A stretch of 64,000 nucleotides of DNA from Actinomycetes bacterium (GTDB taxonomy: Bacteria; Actinomycetota; Acidimicrobiia; Acidimicrobiales; RAAP-2). Below are positions 6,479-16,577 of this stretch, in pieces (position 1 is the stretch's first letter; each line of letters starts with the position of its first letter). The translations under genes and the position numbers were made by a program. The notes under the pieces are model-generated. The model worked only from the letters and a program-made list of their open reading frames with translations. It made no database searches and was not told the DNA's origin. The DNA lies in assembly GCA_021779735.1 (NCBI GenBank), contig JAJYAC010000001.1, positions 1-64,000 on the forward strand, read 5' to 3'.

Positions 6479-7405
6479 CTACACCCGGGCGAGCCACTCT
6501 TCGTACTCGGTGCGCTCACCGCGCACGGCCTGGAAGTAGATCGACTGCAGCGCCTTGGTGATGGGACCGGGAGTTCCCGCGCCCACGACGCGGTCATCCA
6601 CTGAAGAGATCGGCACCACCTCGGCGGCGGTGCCCGTGAGGAAGGCTTCGTCGGCGAGGTAGAGATCGGTGCGAATCATCGCCTCAAAGCGCACCTCGTA
6701 GCCCAGGTCGTTGGCGATCTTGACAATCGTCTGCTGGGTGATTCCCGGCAGGGCCCCCGCTTCCGAGGGCGGCGGCGAGAAAATGACGCCATCGCGCACC
6801 ACGAAGAGGTTCTCACCAGTGCACTCCGAGACGCGCCCGTCGGGTCCGAGCAGGATCGCCTCGTCGTAGCCGGCCTTCATCGCCTCGACCTTGGCCAGGG
6901 CGGAGTTGAGGTACATCCCCGTGCCCTTGGCGGCGGTGGGCATCGCGTTCACGCCGTGGCGCTGCCACGACGAGATCTTCATCCGCACGCCCTTCTCGAG
7001 GCCCTCGTCGCCGAGGTAGGCCCCCCAGGGCCAGGCGGCGATGGCGACGTTGACCGGAGCGGGCAGCGGATTCACGCCCATCTCGCCGTAGCCCAGGTAC
7101 ACGAGGGGGCGCAGGTAGCAACCATTGTCGAGCTCGTTGACCCGCACGACCTCGAGGGCCGCGTCGCAGAGCTCGTCGAGGGTGAAGGGCACGTCCATCA
7201 TCAGGATCTTGCAGCTGCGCAGGAGTCGGGCCATGTGCTCGCGCAGGCGAAAGATCGCCACACCGCGCGGGGTCTTGTAGGCACGTACGCCCTCGAAGGC
7301 CCCCGTGCCGTAGTGCAACCCGTGGCTGAGCACGTGCACCGTCGCCTGGTCCCAGTCGACCAGGGCGCCGTCCATCCAGATCTTCTTGGTCGGGGTGATG
7401 GGCAT
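6479..7405 (-). CDS. ilvE: Branched-chain amino acid aminotransferase
   Basis: A 308-residue fold-type IV PLP enzyme that interconverts leucine, isoleucine and valine with their 2-oxo acids. Key motifs are HGLHYGTGAFEGVRAYKT, the PLP-binding Lys160 in TAAKGTGMYLNS, the acid/phosphate motif VSECTGENLFVV, and GTAAEVVPI near the C-terminus. Length and Phe/Arg pattern fit the bacterial IlvE group rather than D-amino acid aminotransferase. The start codon follows the leuB stop without a gap, so translation is probably coupled. Together with leuB it forms an operon reading away from greA. Confidence 0.95.
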   Translation of the reverse strand: MPITPTKKIWMDGALVDWDQATVHVLSHGLHYGTGAFEGVRAYKTPRGVAIFRLREHMARLLRSCKILMMDVPFTLDELCDAALEVVRVNELDNGCYLRPLVYLGYGEMGVNPLPAPVNVAIAAWPWGAYLGDEGLEKGVRMKISSWQRHGVNAMPTAAKGTGMYLNSALAKVEAMKAGYDEAILLGPDGRVSECTGENLFVVRDGVIFSPPPSEAGALPGITQQTIVKIANDLGYEVRFEAMIRTDLYLADEAFLTGTAAEVVPISSVDDRVVGAGTPGPITKALQSIYFQAVRGERTEYEEWLARV

Positions 7406-8428
7406 CTACAACCTCTCTATCAACTGCGCCGTGACCCCGGCGGTGCCGAGGGACGCGACGTCTCCGTCAAAGTCTGTCACCGCGCGAGCCAGGCGCTGTG
7501 CCGCGGCCATTTCACCGAGGTGCTCGAGCATGAGAGCGGCACTCGAGACCGCCGCGAGAGGGTTCGCCCGACCGGTGCCCACGATGTCGTGGGCGGCCCC
7601 GTGAACGGGCTCAAAGAGCGACGCACCGGTCTTGGACGGGTTGAGGTTCGCGCTCGCGGCGAAGCCGATTCCCCCGGTCACTGCCCCCGCGAGGTCCGAG
7701 AGGATGTCGCCGAAGAGGTTGTCGGTGACGATGACGCCGTAGCGCGCCGGGTTCTCGACGAGGTAGATGCAGGCCGCGTCGACGTGGTTGTAGTCGACAG
7801 CCACCTCGGGGTACTCACGACCCACCTCCTCGACGACCCGACTCCACAGATTGCCCGCGAAAGTTAGAACGTTGGTTTTGTGCACCAGGGTGAGGCGGGG
7901 GCGGGCAAGCGCGCTCGCGCGCTCAAAGGCGTAGCGCACACAACGCTCGACACCAAAGCGCGTGTTGACCGAGCCCTGGGTAGCGACCTCGTGGGCCGTG
8001 TTGTAGCGCAGCGTGCCACCCTCGCCGGCGTAGGGGCCCTCGGTGTTCTCTCGCACGATGGCAAACGACGTGCCTGCCGCGAGCGAGCCCGCGACGCCGT
8101 GGAAGGGTCGGTAGTTGATGTAGAGGTCGAGGCCGAAGCGCATCTTGAGAAGCAGCCCGCGCTCGAGCACTCCGCCGGGAATGCGCGTGTCGCCAATGGC
8201 CGGACCTACGGCGCCCAGGAGTATGGCGTCGTGCCCGCGCAACTCCTCGAGTGTCGCGTCGTCCAAGACGAAGCCGTCACGCAAGAAGCGTGCCGCCCCC
8301 AGGTCGTACTCGGTGGTCTCGAGGGCGACGCCGGTCGCCGCGACGACACGCAGAGCCGCGGCCGTCACCTCGGGGCCGATGCCGTCGCCGCCGATGACCG
8401 CGACGCGGTGGGTCTGGTGCTCGCTCAT
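7406..8428 (-). CDS. leuB: 3-isopropylmalate dehydrogenase
   Basis: This 340-residue enzyme oxidatively decarboxylates 3-isopropylmalate to 2-oxoisocaproate in leucine synthesis. Visible features are the N-terminal [13 protein letters not shown], the substrate arginine region [25 protein letters not shown]-like metal/substrate residues, [14 protein letters not shown], and the NAD-binding [13 protein letters not shown]. The ATG at 8428 has a clear GGTGGAGGAATC ribosome site. An in-frame extension of 22 codons back to 8494 (Val/Leu-rich) is possible but not needed. It is transcribed divergently from greA-leuC-leuD, so both halves of the leucine branch flank one promoter region. Confidence 0.95.
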   Translation of the reverse strand: MSEHQTHRVAVIGGDGIGPEVTAAALRVVAATGVALETTEYDLGAARFLRDGFVLDDATLEELRGHDAILLGAVGPAIGDTRIPGGVLERGLLLKMRFGLDLYINYRPFHGVAGSLAAGTSFAIVRENTEGPYAGEGGTLRYNTAHEVATQGSVNTRFGVERCVRYAFERASALARPRLTLVHKTNVLTFAGNLWSRVVEEVGREYPEVAVDYNHVDAACIYLVENPARYGVIVTDNLFGDILSDLAGAVTGGIGFAASANLNPSKTGASLFEPVHGAAHDIVGTGRANPLAAVSSAALMLEHLGEMAAAQRLARAVTDFDGDVASLGTAGVTAQLIERL

Positions 8429-8531
8429 GATTCCTCCACCGCCAGTCTGCTCGGCGCGAGCCCCCGTGAGCAAACGCGCCACTAAGAGCACCACTCGGTA
8501 AACTCAGGCTCTTACCAGAGGCGGAGTACCC

Positions 8532-9008
8532 ATGGCCGGCGAGATCCATCGCATCACCCAAGAGACCCTCGCGAAACTCCGCGAGGAGTTCGAGCACCTC
8601 ACGACCGTGGGACGTACCGAGATCGCCCGCGTGATCGAAGCGGCGCGCCTCCTCGGGGACCTGTCAGAAAACGGTGACTACCACGCGGCCAAGGACGACC
8701 AGGGAAAGATGGAGTCTCGCATCCGCCAGATCGACCACGTCCTGCGACACCACGAGATCGTCGAGCGTGACACCGGCGCTCAGCAGGTCCAGCACGCCTC
8801 CATCGTCCAAGTTGTCTACGAGGGCGACGACGACGAGGACTTCCAAGAGTTCTTCATCGGCTCCATCGAGGAGCGACCGGAGGGCGTCTTAGTGGCCTCA
8901 CCGAGCTCGCCGCTCGGCGCGGCTCTCCTGGATCACAAGGTGGACGACGAGGTTGAGTACGAGGCGCCCTCGGGGACCCTGCGCGTCAAGATCATCGGGC
9001 TGCGCTAG
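8532..9008 (+). CDS. greA: Transcription elongation factor GreA
   Basis: A 158-residue secondary-channel factor that rescues backtracked RNA polymerase by stimulating transcript cleavage. The long N-terminal coiled coil (about 5-75) carries the acidic tip [18 protein letters not shown], followed by the globular domain ending LRVKIIGLR. The start at ATG 8532 follows GGCGGAGTACCC. TAAACT at 8499-8504 could be its -10. It is the first gene of an apparent greA-leuC-leuD run, with only two bases between it and leuC, an unusual pairing for a general transcription factor. Confidence 0.93.
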   Translation: MAGEIHRITQETLAKLREEFEHLTTVGRTEIARVIEAARLLGDLSENGDYHAAKDDQGKMESRIRQIDHVLRHHEIVERDTGAQQVQHASIVQVVYEGDDDEDFQEFFIGSIEERPEGVLVASPSSPLGAALLDHKVDDEVEYEAPSGTLRVKIIGLR

Positions 9009-9010
9009 TC

Positions 9011-10405
9011 GTGGGCCGCACGCTCTACGAGAAGATCTGGGACGACCACGTCATCGCCGGCGAGGGCGAAACGCCACTGCTCTACGTGGACCTGCACCTC
9101 GTGCACGAGGTGACGAGCCCTCAGGCCTTCGACGGACTGCGCCTGAATGGCCGGCGCGTGCGACGACCCGAGCGCACCCTGGCCACGGCGGATCACAACG
9201 TGCCCACCGACCCGTTGAGCGTGCCCGTGTCCGATCCCGTGTCCCGGCGCCAGCTCGAGGCGCTCGAAGAGAACTGTGGGGAGTTCGGGGTCACTCTCTT
9301 TCCCCGCGGACACGCCAACCAGGGCATCGTCCACGTCATCGGTCCCGAGCTCGGGGTCAGTCAGCCCGGCACCGTGATCGTCTGTGGCGACTCGCACACG
9401 TCAACTCACGGCGCGCTCGGCGCGCTCGCCTTTGGCATCGGCACGAGTGAAGTAGAGCACGTGTTGGCCACCCAGACGTTGGTTTCACAGCGCGCCAAGA
9501 CCATGGCGGTCACCGTCACGGGCCGCCTACGTCCCGGAGTGAGCGCGAAGGATCTGGTGCTCGCCATCGTGGCGCGCTTGGGCACCGGCGGTGGCGCGGG
9601 CTACGTCATCGAGTACCGCGGCGAGGCCATCCGCGCGCTCTCCGTCGAAGGTCGCATGACGGTGTGCAACATGTCGATCGAGGCGGGTGCGCGCGCCGGT
9701 CTGGTCGGCGTCGACGACGCGACCATTGACTACCTGCGCGGTCGGCCCGGCGTCGCGAGCGGCGACGCCTTCGAGGCGCAGGCCAGTGCCTGGCGTCGCT
9801 TCACGAGCGACGACGACGCGGTCTTTGACGCTGAGGTGGTGCTCGACGCGACTGCGATCGTGCCCAACGTCACCTGGGGCACGAACCCCTCCCAGGTCGT
9901 GGCGCTCGACGGCGTCATTCCCTCATCCATCGACGCCGAGGCGGATATGCGCGAGGCCCACGAACGCGCCCTCGCCTACATGGGCCTAGAGGCCGGCACG
10001 CCGGTGCGCGACATTGCCGTCGACGTCGTCTTCATTGGCTCGTGCACCAACTCGCGCATCGAGGACCTCCGTGCGGCCGCCGAGGTGGCCGCCGGCCACC
10101 ACGTCTCGCCCCACGTGCGCGCGCTCGTCGTCCCCGGGTCCCACCGGGTTAAGGCACAGGCCGAAGCCGAGGGCCTCGACCGCGTGTTCCTCGCCGCGGG
10201 CTTTGAGTGGCGCGAGCCGGGCTGTTCCATGTGCCTCGGGATGAACCCCGACCAGCTCACGCCGGGCCAGCGCAGCGCCTCGACGTCGAACCGCAACTTC
10301 GAGGGCCGTCAGGGCCGCGGGGGCCGCACGCACCTCGTCTCACCCGCCGTCGCGGCCGCCACGGCCGTCGCCGGACGCTTCGCGGCTCCCGGAGACCTCT
10401 CGTGA
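9011..10405 (+). CDS. leuC: 3-isopropylmalate dehydratase, large subunit
   Basis: A 464-residue aconitase-family subunit that isomerises 2-isopropylmalate to 3-isopropylmalate with LeuD. The three [4Fe-4S] ligands are present: Cys345 in [12 protein letters not shown] and Cys405/Cys408 in [14 protein letters not shown]. The N-terminal [20 protein letters not shown] is typical of bacterial LeuC. The GTG start at 9011 is two bases after the greA stop, and its stop overlaps the leuD start (GTGA), so the two subunits should be made in equal amounts. Confidence 0.96.
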   Translation: MGRTLYEKIWDDHVIAGEGETPLLYVDLHLVHEVTSPQAFDGLRLNGRRVRRPERTLATADHNVPTDPLSVPVSDPVSRRQLEALEENCGEFGVTLFPRGHANQGIVHVIGPELGVSQPGTVIVCGDSHTSTHGALGALAFGIGTSEVEHVLATQTLVSQRAKTMAVTVTGRLRPGVSAKDLVLAIVARLGTGGGAGYVIEYRGEAIRALSVEGRMTVCNMSIEAGARAGLVGVDDATIDYLRGRPGVASGDAFEAQASAWRRFTSDDDAVFDAEVVLDATAIVPNVTWGTNPSQVVALDGVIPSSIDAEADMREAHERALAYMGLEAGTPVRDIAVDVVFIGSCTNSRIEDLRAAAEVAAGHHVSPHVRALVVPGSHRVKAQAEAEGLDRVFLAAGFEWREPGCSMCLGMNPDQLTPGQRSASTSNRNFEGRQGRGGRTHLVSPAVAAATAVAGRFAAPGDLS

Positions 10406-11004
10406 AGTCCGTACGCGTCGTCGAAGGCCGCGCGGTCCCGCTCGAGCGCGCCGACGTCGACACCGACCAGATCATTCCCTCGGAGTGGCTCAAGCGCGTC
10501 GAGCGCACGGGCTTCGGTCGCGGACTGTTCTCGGAGTGGCGCGACGACCCGGGCTTCGTGCTCAATCAGGCCGAGTACGCGGGCGCGACGATTCTCGTCG
10601 CGGGTCCGCGCTTTGGCACGGGCTCGTCGCGCGAGCACGCCGTCTGGGCGTTAATGGACCACGGCTTCGCCGCGATCGTGGCGCCCTCCTTCGGTGACAT
10701 CTTTCGCAACAACTCCTCGAAGCAGGGACTGGTCATCGTCCAACTGCCGAGCGAGGACGTCGAGGCTCTCACCGCGCTGGTGAAGAACTCCCCAACTCTC
10801 CTCGTGGTCATCGACGTGGTCAACCTCGAGATCGAAGTGCCGCAGGCCAACTGGCGGCGCCCCTTCGTCCTTGACCCCTCCACGCAAGAGCGACTACTCA
10901 ACGGCTGGGACGATATTGGTCTCACGCTGCGCCGCGACGAGGAGATCGCCGCGTTCGAGAGCCACTACGCGCCACCGAGCTGGACCGGACTCGTCGACGC
11001 GTAG
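10402..11004 (+). CDS. leuD: 3-isopropylmalate dehydratase, small subunit
   Basis: A 200-residue swivel-domain partner of LeuC. Motifs are [20 protein letters not shown], the substrate-binding loop [17 protein letters not shown], and [17 protein letters not shown]. The GTG start overlaps the leuC stop by four bases. The C-terminus ends at a typical length. It is the last gene of the greA-leuC-leuD run; the next gene has its own promoter-like box. Confidence 0.96.
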   Translation: MKSVRVVEGRAVPLERADVDTDQIIPSEWLKRVERTGFGRGLFSEWRDDPGFVLNQAEYAGATILVAGPRFGTGSSREHAVWALMDHGFAAIVAPSFGDIFRNNSSKQGLVIVQLPSEDVEALTALVKNSPTLLVVIDVVNLEIEVPQANWRRPFVLDPSTQERLLNGWDDIGLTLRRDEEIAAFESHYAPPSWTGLVDA

Positions 11005-11025
11005 GCGTCGCGCCACGCCGGCCGC

Positions 11026-11031
11026 TACATT
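11026..11031 (+). promoter_or_regulatory. -10 box TACATT, leaderless start
   Basis: TACATT lies six bases before the GTG at 11038, which has no Shine-Dalgarno. Confidence 0.5.
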
Positions 11032-11037
11032 CACGCT

Positions 11038-11502
11038 GTGGCGATCTCCGGCGTAACGACGTTCCTGTGGTTTGACGATCAGGCCCTCGAGGCGGCGACG
11101 TTCTACGTCGGCACGTTTCCCGACTCACGCTTGGGGCAAGTGACCCACTACCCCGCCGATGGCCAGCGTCCAGAGGGATCGGTTCTTACGGTCGAGTTCT
11201 CACTTTTTGGCCAGCCCTTCGTCGCGCTCAACGGAGGACCCGGCTTTCCCCACAACGAGTCCGTGTCCTTTCAGGTCTTTTGTGACACGCAAGACGAAGT
11301 CGACTCCCTCTGGGACACACTGACCTCTCACGGTGGCGAGGAGGGGCGATGCGCGTGGTGCAAGGACCGCTGGGGCGTCAGTTGGCAGGTCGTGCCCCGC
11401 ACGCTGGGCGAACTGCTCGCGAGTAGCGATCCGGCGGTCTCGAAGAAGGCCCTCGACGCGATGATGACGATGGGGAAAATCGAAATTGAGCGCTTGCGAT
11501 AG
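11038..11502 (+). CDS. VOC-superfamily protein (PhnB-like)
   Basis: A 154-residue protein of the glyoxalase/bleomycin-resistance/dioxygenase fold, in the PhnB / 3-demethylubiquinone methyltransferase-like subgroup. It shows FLWFDDQALEAATFYVGTFP, GSVLTVEFSLFGQPFVALNGG, and WGVSWQVVPRTLGELL, which are the usual blocks of that group. The C-terminal KKALDAMMTMGKIEIERL is the usual helix. The substrate and any metal dependence are unknown. It starts at a GTG behind a -10 box and is a separate transcription unit. Confidence 0.88.
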   Translation: MAISGVTTFLWFDDQALEAATFYVGTFPDSRLGQVTHYPADGQRPEGSVLTVEFSLFGQPFVALNGGPGFPHNESVSFQVFCDTQDEVDSLWDTLTSHGGEEGRCAWCKDRWGVSWQVVPRTLGELLASSDPAVSKKALDAMMTMGKIEIERLR

Positions 11503-11546
11503 CGCGTCTCGTGAGTGCTCGCACGCCGCGGTACTAGCGTGACGGC

Positions 11547-12443
11547 GTGAGCGCGACACTCGAGCTTCGAGGATTAAGTCGACGATTCGGAGAGCTCCAG
11601 GCGCTCGATCACCTCAGTTTCACCGTGCCGTCGGGCCACGTCATGGGCTTCCTCGGGCCCAACGGCGCGGGCAAGACCACGACGATGCGCGCGATCTTCG
11701 GCCTCACAGATCTCGACGGGGGCGCGGTGCTCTGGAACGGCGAACCCGTCGGCGAGGCGCAGCGGCGTCGCTTTGGCTACATGCCCGAAGAGCGGGGCCT
11801 CTATCCGAATATGCGAGTGGGCGAGCAACTCGAGTATCTGGGCCGGCTCCACGGCCTCTCGATTCCGAGCGCACGGCGGGCCACGACACAGTGGCTCGAG
11901 CGCCTGGGTATCGGCGAACGGGCGACCTCGAAGGTCGAAGAGCTCTCCCACGGCAACCAGCAGCGCGTCCAGCTCGCCGCGGCCCTCGTGCACGAGCCCG
12001 AGCTGCTCATCCTCGATGAACCGCTCGCCGGACTCGACCCCGCCGGCATCGAGACCATCGGCGCGGTCCTCGTCGAACGAGCTCGTGCGGGCAGTGGCGT
12101 CATCTTCTCGAGTCACCAGCTCGACCAGGTGGAGGACCTGTGCGAGTCCGTGACCATCATCAATCAGGGCCGCCTCGTCGTCGCGGGGAGCGTGGACGAA
12201 CTAGCCACGAGCGGTGACCGGCGCCTCGCGGTGCGTGTCGAGGGCGACCGCGACGCGCAGTGGGTCCGAGGTGTCCCTGGTGTACACGTCTCGGAAGTCA
12301 CGGGAGGCGAAGCCCGCCTCGTGCTCGACACCGACATCGACTCCAACCAGGTCCTCGAGCGCGCGTCGCGCGCGGGCCGGGTGACGAAGTTCGTCTTCGA
12401 GCGCCGCCGGCTCTCCGAAGTCTTTCGCGAGGCGCTCCAGTGA
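11547..12443 (+). CDS. ABC transporter ATP-binding protein (NatA-like)
   Basis: A 298-residue ATPase with Walker A GPNGAGKT (37-44), signature LSHGNQQR (133-140), Walker B LLILDEP (153-159) and H-loop SSHQLDQVEDLC. The C-terminal 80 residues match the DUF4162 tail common in ABC-2 exporters of the NatA group. It energises the permease encoded immediately downstream (stop and start overlap, GTGA). TACTAG at 11532-11537 is a possible -10. The substrate (Na+, drug or peptide) cannot be told. Confidence 0.93.
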   Translation: MSATLELRGLSRRFGELQALDHLSFTVPSGHVMGFLGPNGAGKTTTMRAIFGLTDLDGGAVLWNGEPVGEAQRRRFGYMPEERGLYPNMRVGEQLEYLGRLHGLSIPSARRATTQWLERLGIGERATSKVEELSHGNQQRVQLAAALVHEPELLILDEPLAGLDPAGIETIGAVLVERARAGSGVIFSSHQLDQVEDLCESVTIINQGRLVVAGSVDELATSGDRRLAVRVEGDRDAQWVRGVPGVHVSEVTGGEARLVLDTDIDSNQVLERASRAGRVTKFVFERRRLSEVFREALQ

Positions 12444-13744
12444 AGTCGCTCTACGTCGGCGCCTTCGTGGTGCTCGCACTCGTGCTGCGCGTCATTGTGC
12501 GCAAGCGCACGCGCACCGCGGCGCCTCGCGTGACGACGGAGTCCACCCGTGAGGGCACGCGAAACGTGGTCGCCCTCGTGGCGGGGCGTGAGATTCGCCA
12601 GCGCGTTCGTGGGCGTGTGTTTCGCGTCGCCACGATCCTCATCTTGCTCGGCGTGGGCGCCGCCATCGTCATTCCCTCGCTGAACCACCACCGCACTCCG
12701 CAAGAGCGCGTGGGCGTCGTCGGCTCCTTATCCGCGTCGCTGCGCGCGCGCGTGGAGGCGACGGCCGTCGCTACGGGAGTGAAGGTGCAATTCGAGTCGC
12801 TGAGCGACTCGAGCGCGGCCTCGGCCGCTCTCAACGCCGGCAAGGTCAACGTCGTGATCCTCGACGACGCGACCATCGAGATCAAGTCTCCCCTCTCACT
12901 CACCGACACCTCCTCGGGCGCGCAGTTTGTCCGCGCGATCGCCGTGACGCTGGGCGTGGCCCGAGCTCAGGCGAGCGCCGGCCTCACCGCGAGCCAGATC
13001 GCCACGCTCGCCGGCGCGAGAGCGCTGCCCATCACGAGCGTGAGCCATGCCGCGACCAGCCGCGGTCCTGATCCGACGTCGATCGTGGGCGTCATTCTCA
13101 TCTTCATGATGCTCTCGCAGTACCTGGGCTGGATTCTCGTGGGCGTGATGGAGGAGAAGTCCAGTCGCGTCGTCGAAGTCCTTCTCGCTACCGTCAGGCC
13201 GATTCAGGTCATCTTGGGCAAGGTACTCGGTATCGGCGTCGTGGCCTTCGCCCAGGCGGGACTCATCGTCACCTTTGCGCTCGTGCTGGCCAAAATCGTC
13301 GGATCGAGCTTGATCCACGGAACGGCGCCCTGGGTCATCGTGAGCATTCTCATCTGGCTCTTCCTCGGCTACTCCTTCTACTGCTGGATCTACGCCGCGG
13401 CGGGGTCGACCGTCGAACGCCAGGATCAGGCCCAGACGCTCGCCTTCCCGCTCACCTTGCCCCTCCTCTTTGGCTACATCATGTCGCTCACGGCGGCGAG
13501 TTCGGGTTCGGCGTCCCTCTTCTTCAAGGTCCTCGCCTACGTGCCCCTCACCGCTCCCTTCGCCATGCCCACGCTGGTGGGCCTCGGCGAGGTGTCGTGG
13601 TGGCAGTTCACCATCTCGGTGGCCATCGACGTCGTCTGCACCGTACTCGTGGCGCGCTTGGCGGCGGTCATCTACCGACGGGCCATCTTGCGCACGGGCA
13701 CGAGGGTGAAGATTCGCGAGCTGCGCGCACGGCGCGCGAACTAG
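12440..13744 (+). CDS. ABC-2 type permease (NatB-like)
   Basis: A 434-residue membrane protein with one N-terminal segment (about 4-22), a second at about 65-80, an extracytoplasmic domain of about 150 residues (QERVGVVGSL...), and five or six helices in the C-terminal half. The motif LVGVMEEKSSRVVEVLLATV and the Gly-rich loop before it are diagnostic of the ABC-2 / NatB family. The GTG at 12440 overlaps the ATPase stop. It is transported and used together with the upstream ATPase as an exporter. Confidence 0.92.
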   Translation: MKSLYVGAFVVLALVLRVIVRKRTRTAAPRVTTESTREGTRNVVALVAGREIRQRVRGRVFRVATILILLGVGAAIVIPSLNHHRTPQERVGVVGSLSASLRARVEATAVATGVKVQFESLSDSSAASAALNAGKVNVVILDDATIEIKSPLSLTDTSSGAQFVRAIAVTLGVARAQASAGLTASQIATLAGARALPITSVSHAATSRGPDPTSIVGVILIFMMLSQYLGWILVGVMEEKSSRVVEVLLATVRPIQVILGKVLGIGVVAFAQAGLIVTFALVLAKIVGSSLIHGTAPWVIVSILIWLFLGYSFYCWIYAAAGSTVERQDQAQTLAFPLTLPLLFGYIMSLTAASSGSASLFFKVLAYVPLTAPFAMPTLVGLGEVSWWQFTISVAIDVVCTVLVARLAAVIYRRAILRTGTRVKIRELRARRAN

Positions 13745-13812
13745 TCCCCACGCCGTGCGTGGGCGCGACATCGCGGGGGCCGCGTAATTGCGATAGCGCT
13801 CGGGCCCGTTGG

Positions 13813-13818
13813 TAGGGT
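13813..13818 (+). promoter_or_regulatory. -10 box TAGGGT, leaderless start
   Basis: TAGGGT lies five bases before the ATG at 13824, with TTGCGA (13788-13793) 19 bases upstream as a possible -35. Confidence 0.5.
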
Positions 13819-13823
13819 TGACC

Positions 13824-15176
13824 ATGGCCGAGGAACCCCGTCATCGGCGACGGCGCAGCTCCGACTCCTCGTCCGCGCCGCTCGCCAATGAGGAGGGTCT
13901 ACGGGCCCTCGGCGAGACGATCACCCCCACGAGGTCCCGTCCACGGGCGCGCCGAACAGGTCGCACGTGGATCATCGTGGGCGTCTCGCTCGTCGTCCTC
14001 GTCGTCGGGGTGATTGGCGGGGGCTACCTCTACGCCCAACACCGCTTCAATGAGATTCCCAAGCTGCGCGTTCCCCACGAGGTCTACGCTGCGCCCGGTA
14101 AGCCCTTCAATATCCTCGAGATTGGCTCGGACTCGCGGGTGGGTCTCACGGGCGCGCTCGCGCGCCAGACCGGTGCGTCGACGGGACAGGCGGCGGGACA
14201 GCGTAGTGACGTCGTCAAGATCATGCACGTAGACCCCAACGCGGGCACGATCACCATTCTCTCCATCCCGCGCGACACGACCGTGACCCTGCTCGCCAAC
14301 CAGTCCCTGTACGGCAAGTTCAATCGCATCAACGTCAACTACGGCCAAGGCCCCTCGCTGCTGGCCCAGACCATCACCGCCAACTTCGGCATCCCCATCA
14401 ACTACAGCGTCCAGGTCAGCTTCGGCGGCCTCGTCAACGCCGCCGAAGCCATTGGCGGTGTCTACCTCGACTTTCCCTACCCCGCGCACGACTCGTACTC
14501 GGGACTGCGCATCACCCACGCGGGTTGTCAACTCGTCAACGGCGCCGCGGCTCTCGCGGTGGCGCGCAGTCGCCACTACTACTACAACGTCAAGGGTGTG
14601 GGCGTCTGGCCGGCGAACGCCATCAACATGACCTACGCCCAGCTCGCCCTGGACGGCTGGATCTACGACGGCACGAGTGACTTCGGGCGCATCGATCGTC
14701 AAAACGCCTTCTTGCGAGCGATGATCAGTCGCGTCAAAGGCAGTCTCGGCAACCCGCTCGCGATCAACAACTTCCTGTCGAAAATCCCCCAGGGCGTGGC
14801 GATCGACAGCAAGTTCACGCTCAACCAGATGATCGGCCTCGCGCTCAAGTTTCGCCACTTCAACCCCGCCGCGATGAAGACGTACACGCTGCCCACGACC
14901 GGAGCCACCGTCAACGGCGCCGACCTCCTCTTCATCCAGCAGCCCGTCGCCCAACAGATGCTGGTAAACATCTTCGGCTCCGAGCTGATGGCGCCCACCA
15001 ACCCTCCACCGAACGAGTCATTCGCGACACCACCGCCGCCGCTCATTACGACGACGACCGTGGCTTCGAACCCCACGACGACGCACGCGGCGCACGCGTC
15101 AACGACCACCACAGTGAGCGCTTTGCCTACGACGTCAACGCCCTCCTTTGATCCAGCGCCCTGTGCAGGTCCCTGA
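13824..15176 (+). CDS. LytR-CpsA-Psr (LCP) family cell-wall ligase
   Basis: A 450-residue type II membrane protein. A basic cytoplasmic N-terminus is followed by one helix (WIIVGVSLVVLVVGVIGGGY) and an extracellular LCP domain: ILEIGSDSRVG, the Arg/Asp-rich RSDVVKIMHVDP, ILSIPRDTTV, and KFNRINVNYGQGPSLLAQTI. LCP enzymes attach polyisoprenoid-linked glycopolymers (teichoic acid, arabinogalactan or capsule) to peptidoglycan. The C-terminal 50 residues are a Thr/Pro-rich tail likely to be disordered or glycosylated. A leaderless -10 box fixes the ATG at 13824 in preference to an in-frame TTG at 13809. Confidence 0.93.
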   Translation: MAEEPRHRRRRSSDSSSAPLANEEGLRALGETITPTRSRPRARRTGRTWIIVGVSLVVLVVGVIGGGYLYAQHRFNEIPKLRVPHEVYAAPGKPFNILEIGSDSRVGLTGALARQTGASTGQAAGQRSDVVKIMHVDPNAGTITILSIPRDTTVTLLANQSLYGKFNRINVNYGQGPSLLAQTITANFGIPINYSVQVSFGGLVNAAEAIGGVYLDFPYPAHDSYSGLRITHAGCQLVNGAAALAVARSRHYYYNVKGVGVWPANAINMTYAQLALDGWIYDGTSDFGRIDRQNAFLRAMISRVKGSLGNPLAINNFLSKIPQGVAIDSKFTLNQMIGLALKFRHFNPAAMKTYTLPTTGATVNGADLLFIQQPVAQQMLVNIFGSELMAPTNPPPNESFATPPPPLITTTTVASNPTTTHAAHASTTTTVSALPTTSTPSFDPAPCAGP

Positions 15177-15246
15177 CGCCGAGATCTCGGGCCGAGATCG
15201 CGCGCGGGCGCGTCCCACGTTGGTCTCACAGAGTAAGTTGCAGCGG

Positions 15247-15774
15247 ATGTCGTCAGATTCCCTCATTGAGACGCTCCAGCTTCGACTCGTGGCTCTCACG
15301 GACGCTGCGCTTGAGAAGCTCCTCGACGGCGACGCTGAGGGCGCGTCTCTCGCTCAAGGCATCGCGTTCACCGACGAGTTTCTCGGGACGGTCAACGCTT
15401 CTTTTCTCACCACTCACCTCGAGGGCCTGCGACGTCACCCCGAGACTCCGGGGTGGTTCGTGCGCGCCATGGTGAGCGCGTCGGATGATCGTCTCGTGGG
15501 ACACTGTGGCTTTCACGGTGCTCCCTCTGACATCGGTCGAGCCGAGGTGGGCTACACCGTCTTTGGACCTTACCGACGACAGGGATTCGCCCGGGAGGCG
15601 GTCGGTGGCCTCGTGACCTGGGCGATGTCCCAGGGCTGGCCCCGCGTCGTTGCTACGGTCGCGTCCACCAACGCGCCGTCCCTCGCCCTCGTGTCAGCCC
15701 TGGGATTTGAGCGTGTGGCAGTGCAGACCAACGGCGCGGGCGAAGAGGAGTACGTCTTCGAGAGTCGCCCGTAG
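15247..15774 (+). CDS. GNAT-family N-acetyltransferase (RimJ/RimL type)
   Basis: A 175-residue acetyltransferase of the Acetyltransf_3 type. Visible are LRLVALTDAALEKLLDGD, VGHCGFHGAPSDIGRAEVGY, and the acetyl-CoA loop YRRQGFAREAVGGLVTWA, then VASTNAPSLALVSALGFERV. These enzymes acetylate protein N-termini or small molecules. The ATG at 15247 fits the usual N-terminus; there is no clear Shine-Dalgarno. A 12-base palindrome CCGAGATCTCGG lies just upstream at about 15178-15190 and may terminate the LCP gene or bind a regulator. Confidence 0.85.
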   Translation: MSSDSLIETLQLRLVALTDAALEKLLDGDAEGASLAQGIAFTDEFLGTVNASFLTTHLEGLRRHPETPGWFVRAMVSASDDRLVGHCGFHGAPSDIGRAEVGYTVFGPYRRQGFAREAVGGLVTWAMSQGWPRVVATVASTNAPSLALVSALGFERVAVQTNGAGEEEYVFESRP

Positions 15775-15881
15775 CGCCGCGCGATGCTCAGTGCCCACGG
15801 TCGATGACTACTGGAGTCACCGACTCCCTCGAGCGACACCGTGACGGCGCTCTCCTTTAGGACTCGCCGTCGGAGTGAGTC

Positions 15882-16577
15882 TTAACAATTCACCCAGTGG
15901 GCGATGCCGTAGGCGGTCGCGGGCAGCAGAACACACACCGTGACGGTCACCGTCTTTGGTGAACCACTCGACCTCGACGTCGAGGTTGTCGTGAACTTGG
16001 CCACGCCACCCTGACCGCTGCTAAACGTGGGTCGCACGGCGAGCTTCCAACCAGAGCGCGCGGCCGCCGCGACCACGTCGGCGCCTGAGACCGCCTGGCC
16101 GCGCGACGCCGCGAGCGCCACCGCGTTACGAGCGATGAGCAGAACGGTGGGCTCGCTGTACCACTCACCCAGGGCCCGGGACGGGCACGGGGTGATCACG
16201 GGCGCGGCGCCGACGGAGGCTGGGAAGTCCACGCAGGTCAGCGCGAAGGTCGCCGAACTGAGAAAAGCGGCCACGCGTGGGTAACCCGGCAGATCGCCGA
16301 TGTTGGCGACGAGGGACACCTTGGACGCACCCGTCGCTGACGCATTGATGATGGAGGCCGCGGCCGCGTTGGTGATGTCCTCACTCGTCACCGCGTGCGC
16401 GGGGCGCTCGTGCGCGGCGGTGGCCACCGCGTACTCGGCGACCTTGATCACTATCGAGGGTGGGGCCGCGATCGCACTCGACGCTCCCAGGACCACCGAG
16501 ACCAGTCCGACCACCACCGACGCGGCCAGCGAGATCCCCGCTCGAGAGATAGCGCGCACGCGTTGACCCGTCGTCAT
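15882..16577 (-). CDS. Secreted hypothetical protein
   Basis: A 231-residue protein with a typical Sec signal peptide (MTTGQRVRAISRAGISLAAS, then a hydrophobic core ending in SSAIAAP). The mature part is Ala/Ser/Val-rich with four or five Cys, including TCVDFP, TPCPSRALG and the terminal HWVNC, so disulfides are likely. No family is recognised. The ATG at 16577 has GGAGAG upstream and TAGGAT further upstream as a candidate -10. It stands alone between two oppositely oriented units. Confidence 0.7.
   Translation of the reverse strand: MTTGQRVRAISRAGISLAASVVVGLVSVVLGASSAIAAPPSIVIKVAEYAVATAAHERPAHAVTSEDITNAAAASIINASATGASKVSLVANIGDLPGYPRVAAFLSSATFALTCVDFPASVGAAPVITPCPSRALGEWYSEPTVLLIARNAVALAASRGQAVSGADVVAAAARSGWKLAVRPTFSSGQGGVAKFTTTSTSRSSGSPKTVTVTVCVLLPATAYGIAHWVNC

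Noticed and set aside
8429..8494. Leader peptide or N-terminal extension of leuB with Val/Leu codons
   Set aside because: The frame is continuous with leuB and has no stop before it; a good Shine-Dalgarno stands at the ATG 8428, and there is no terminator hairpin.
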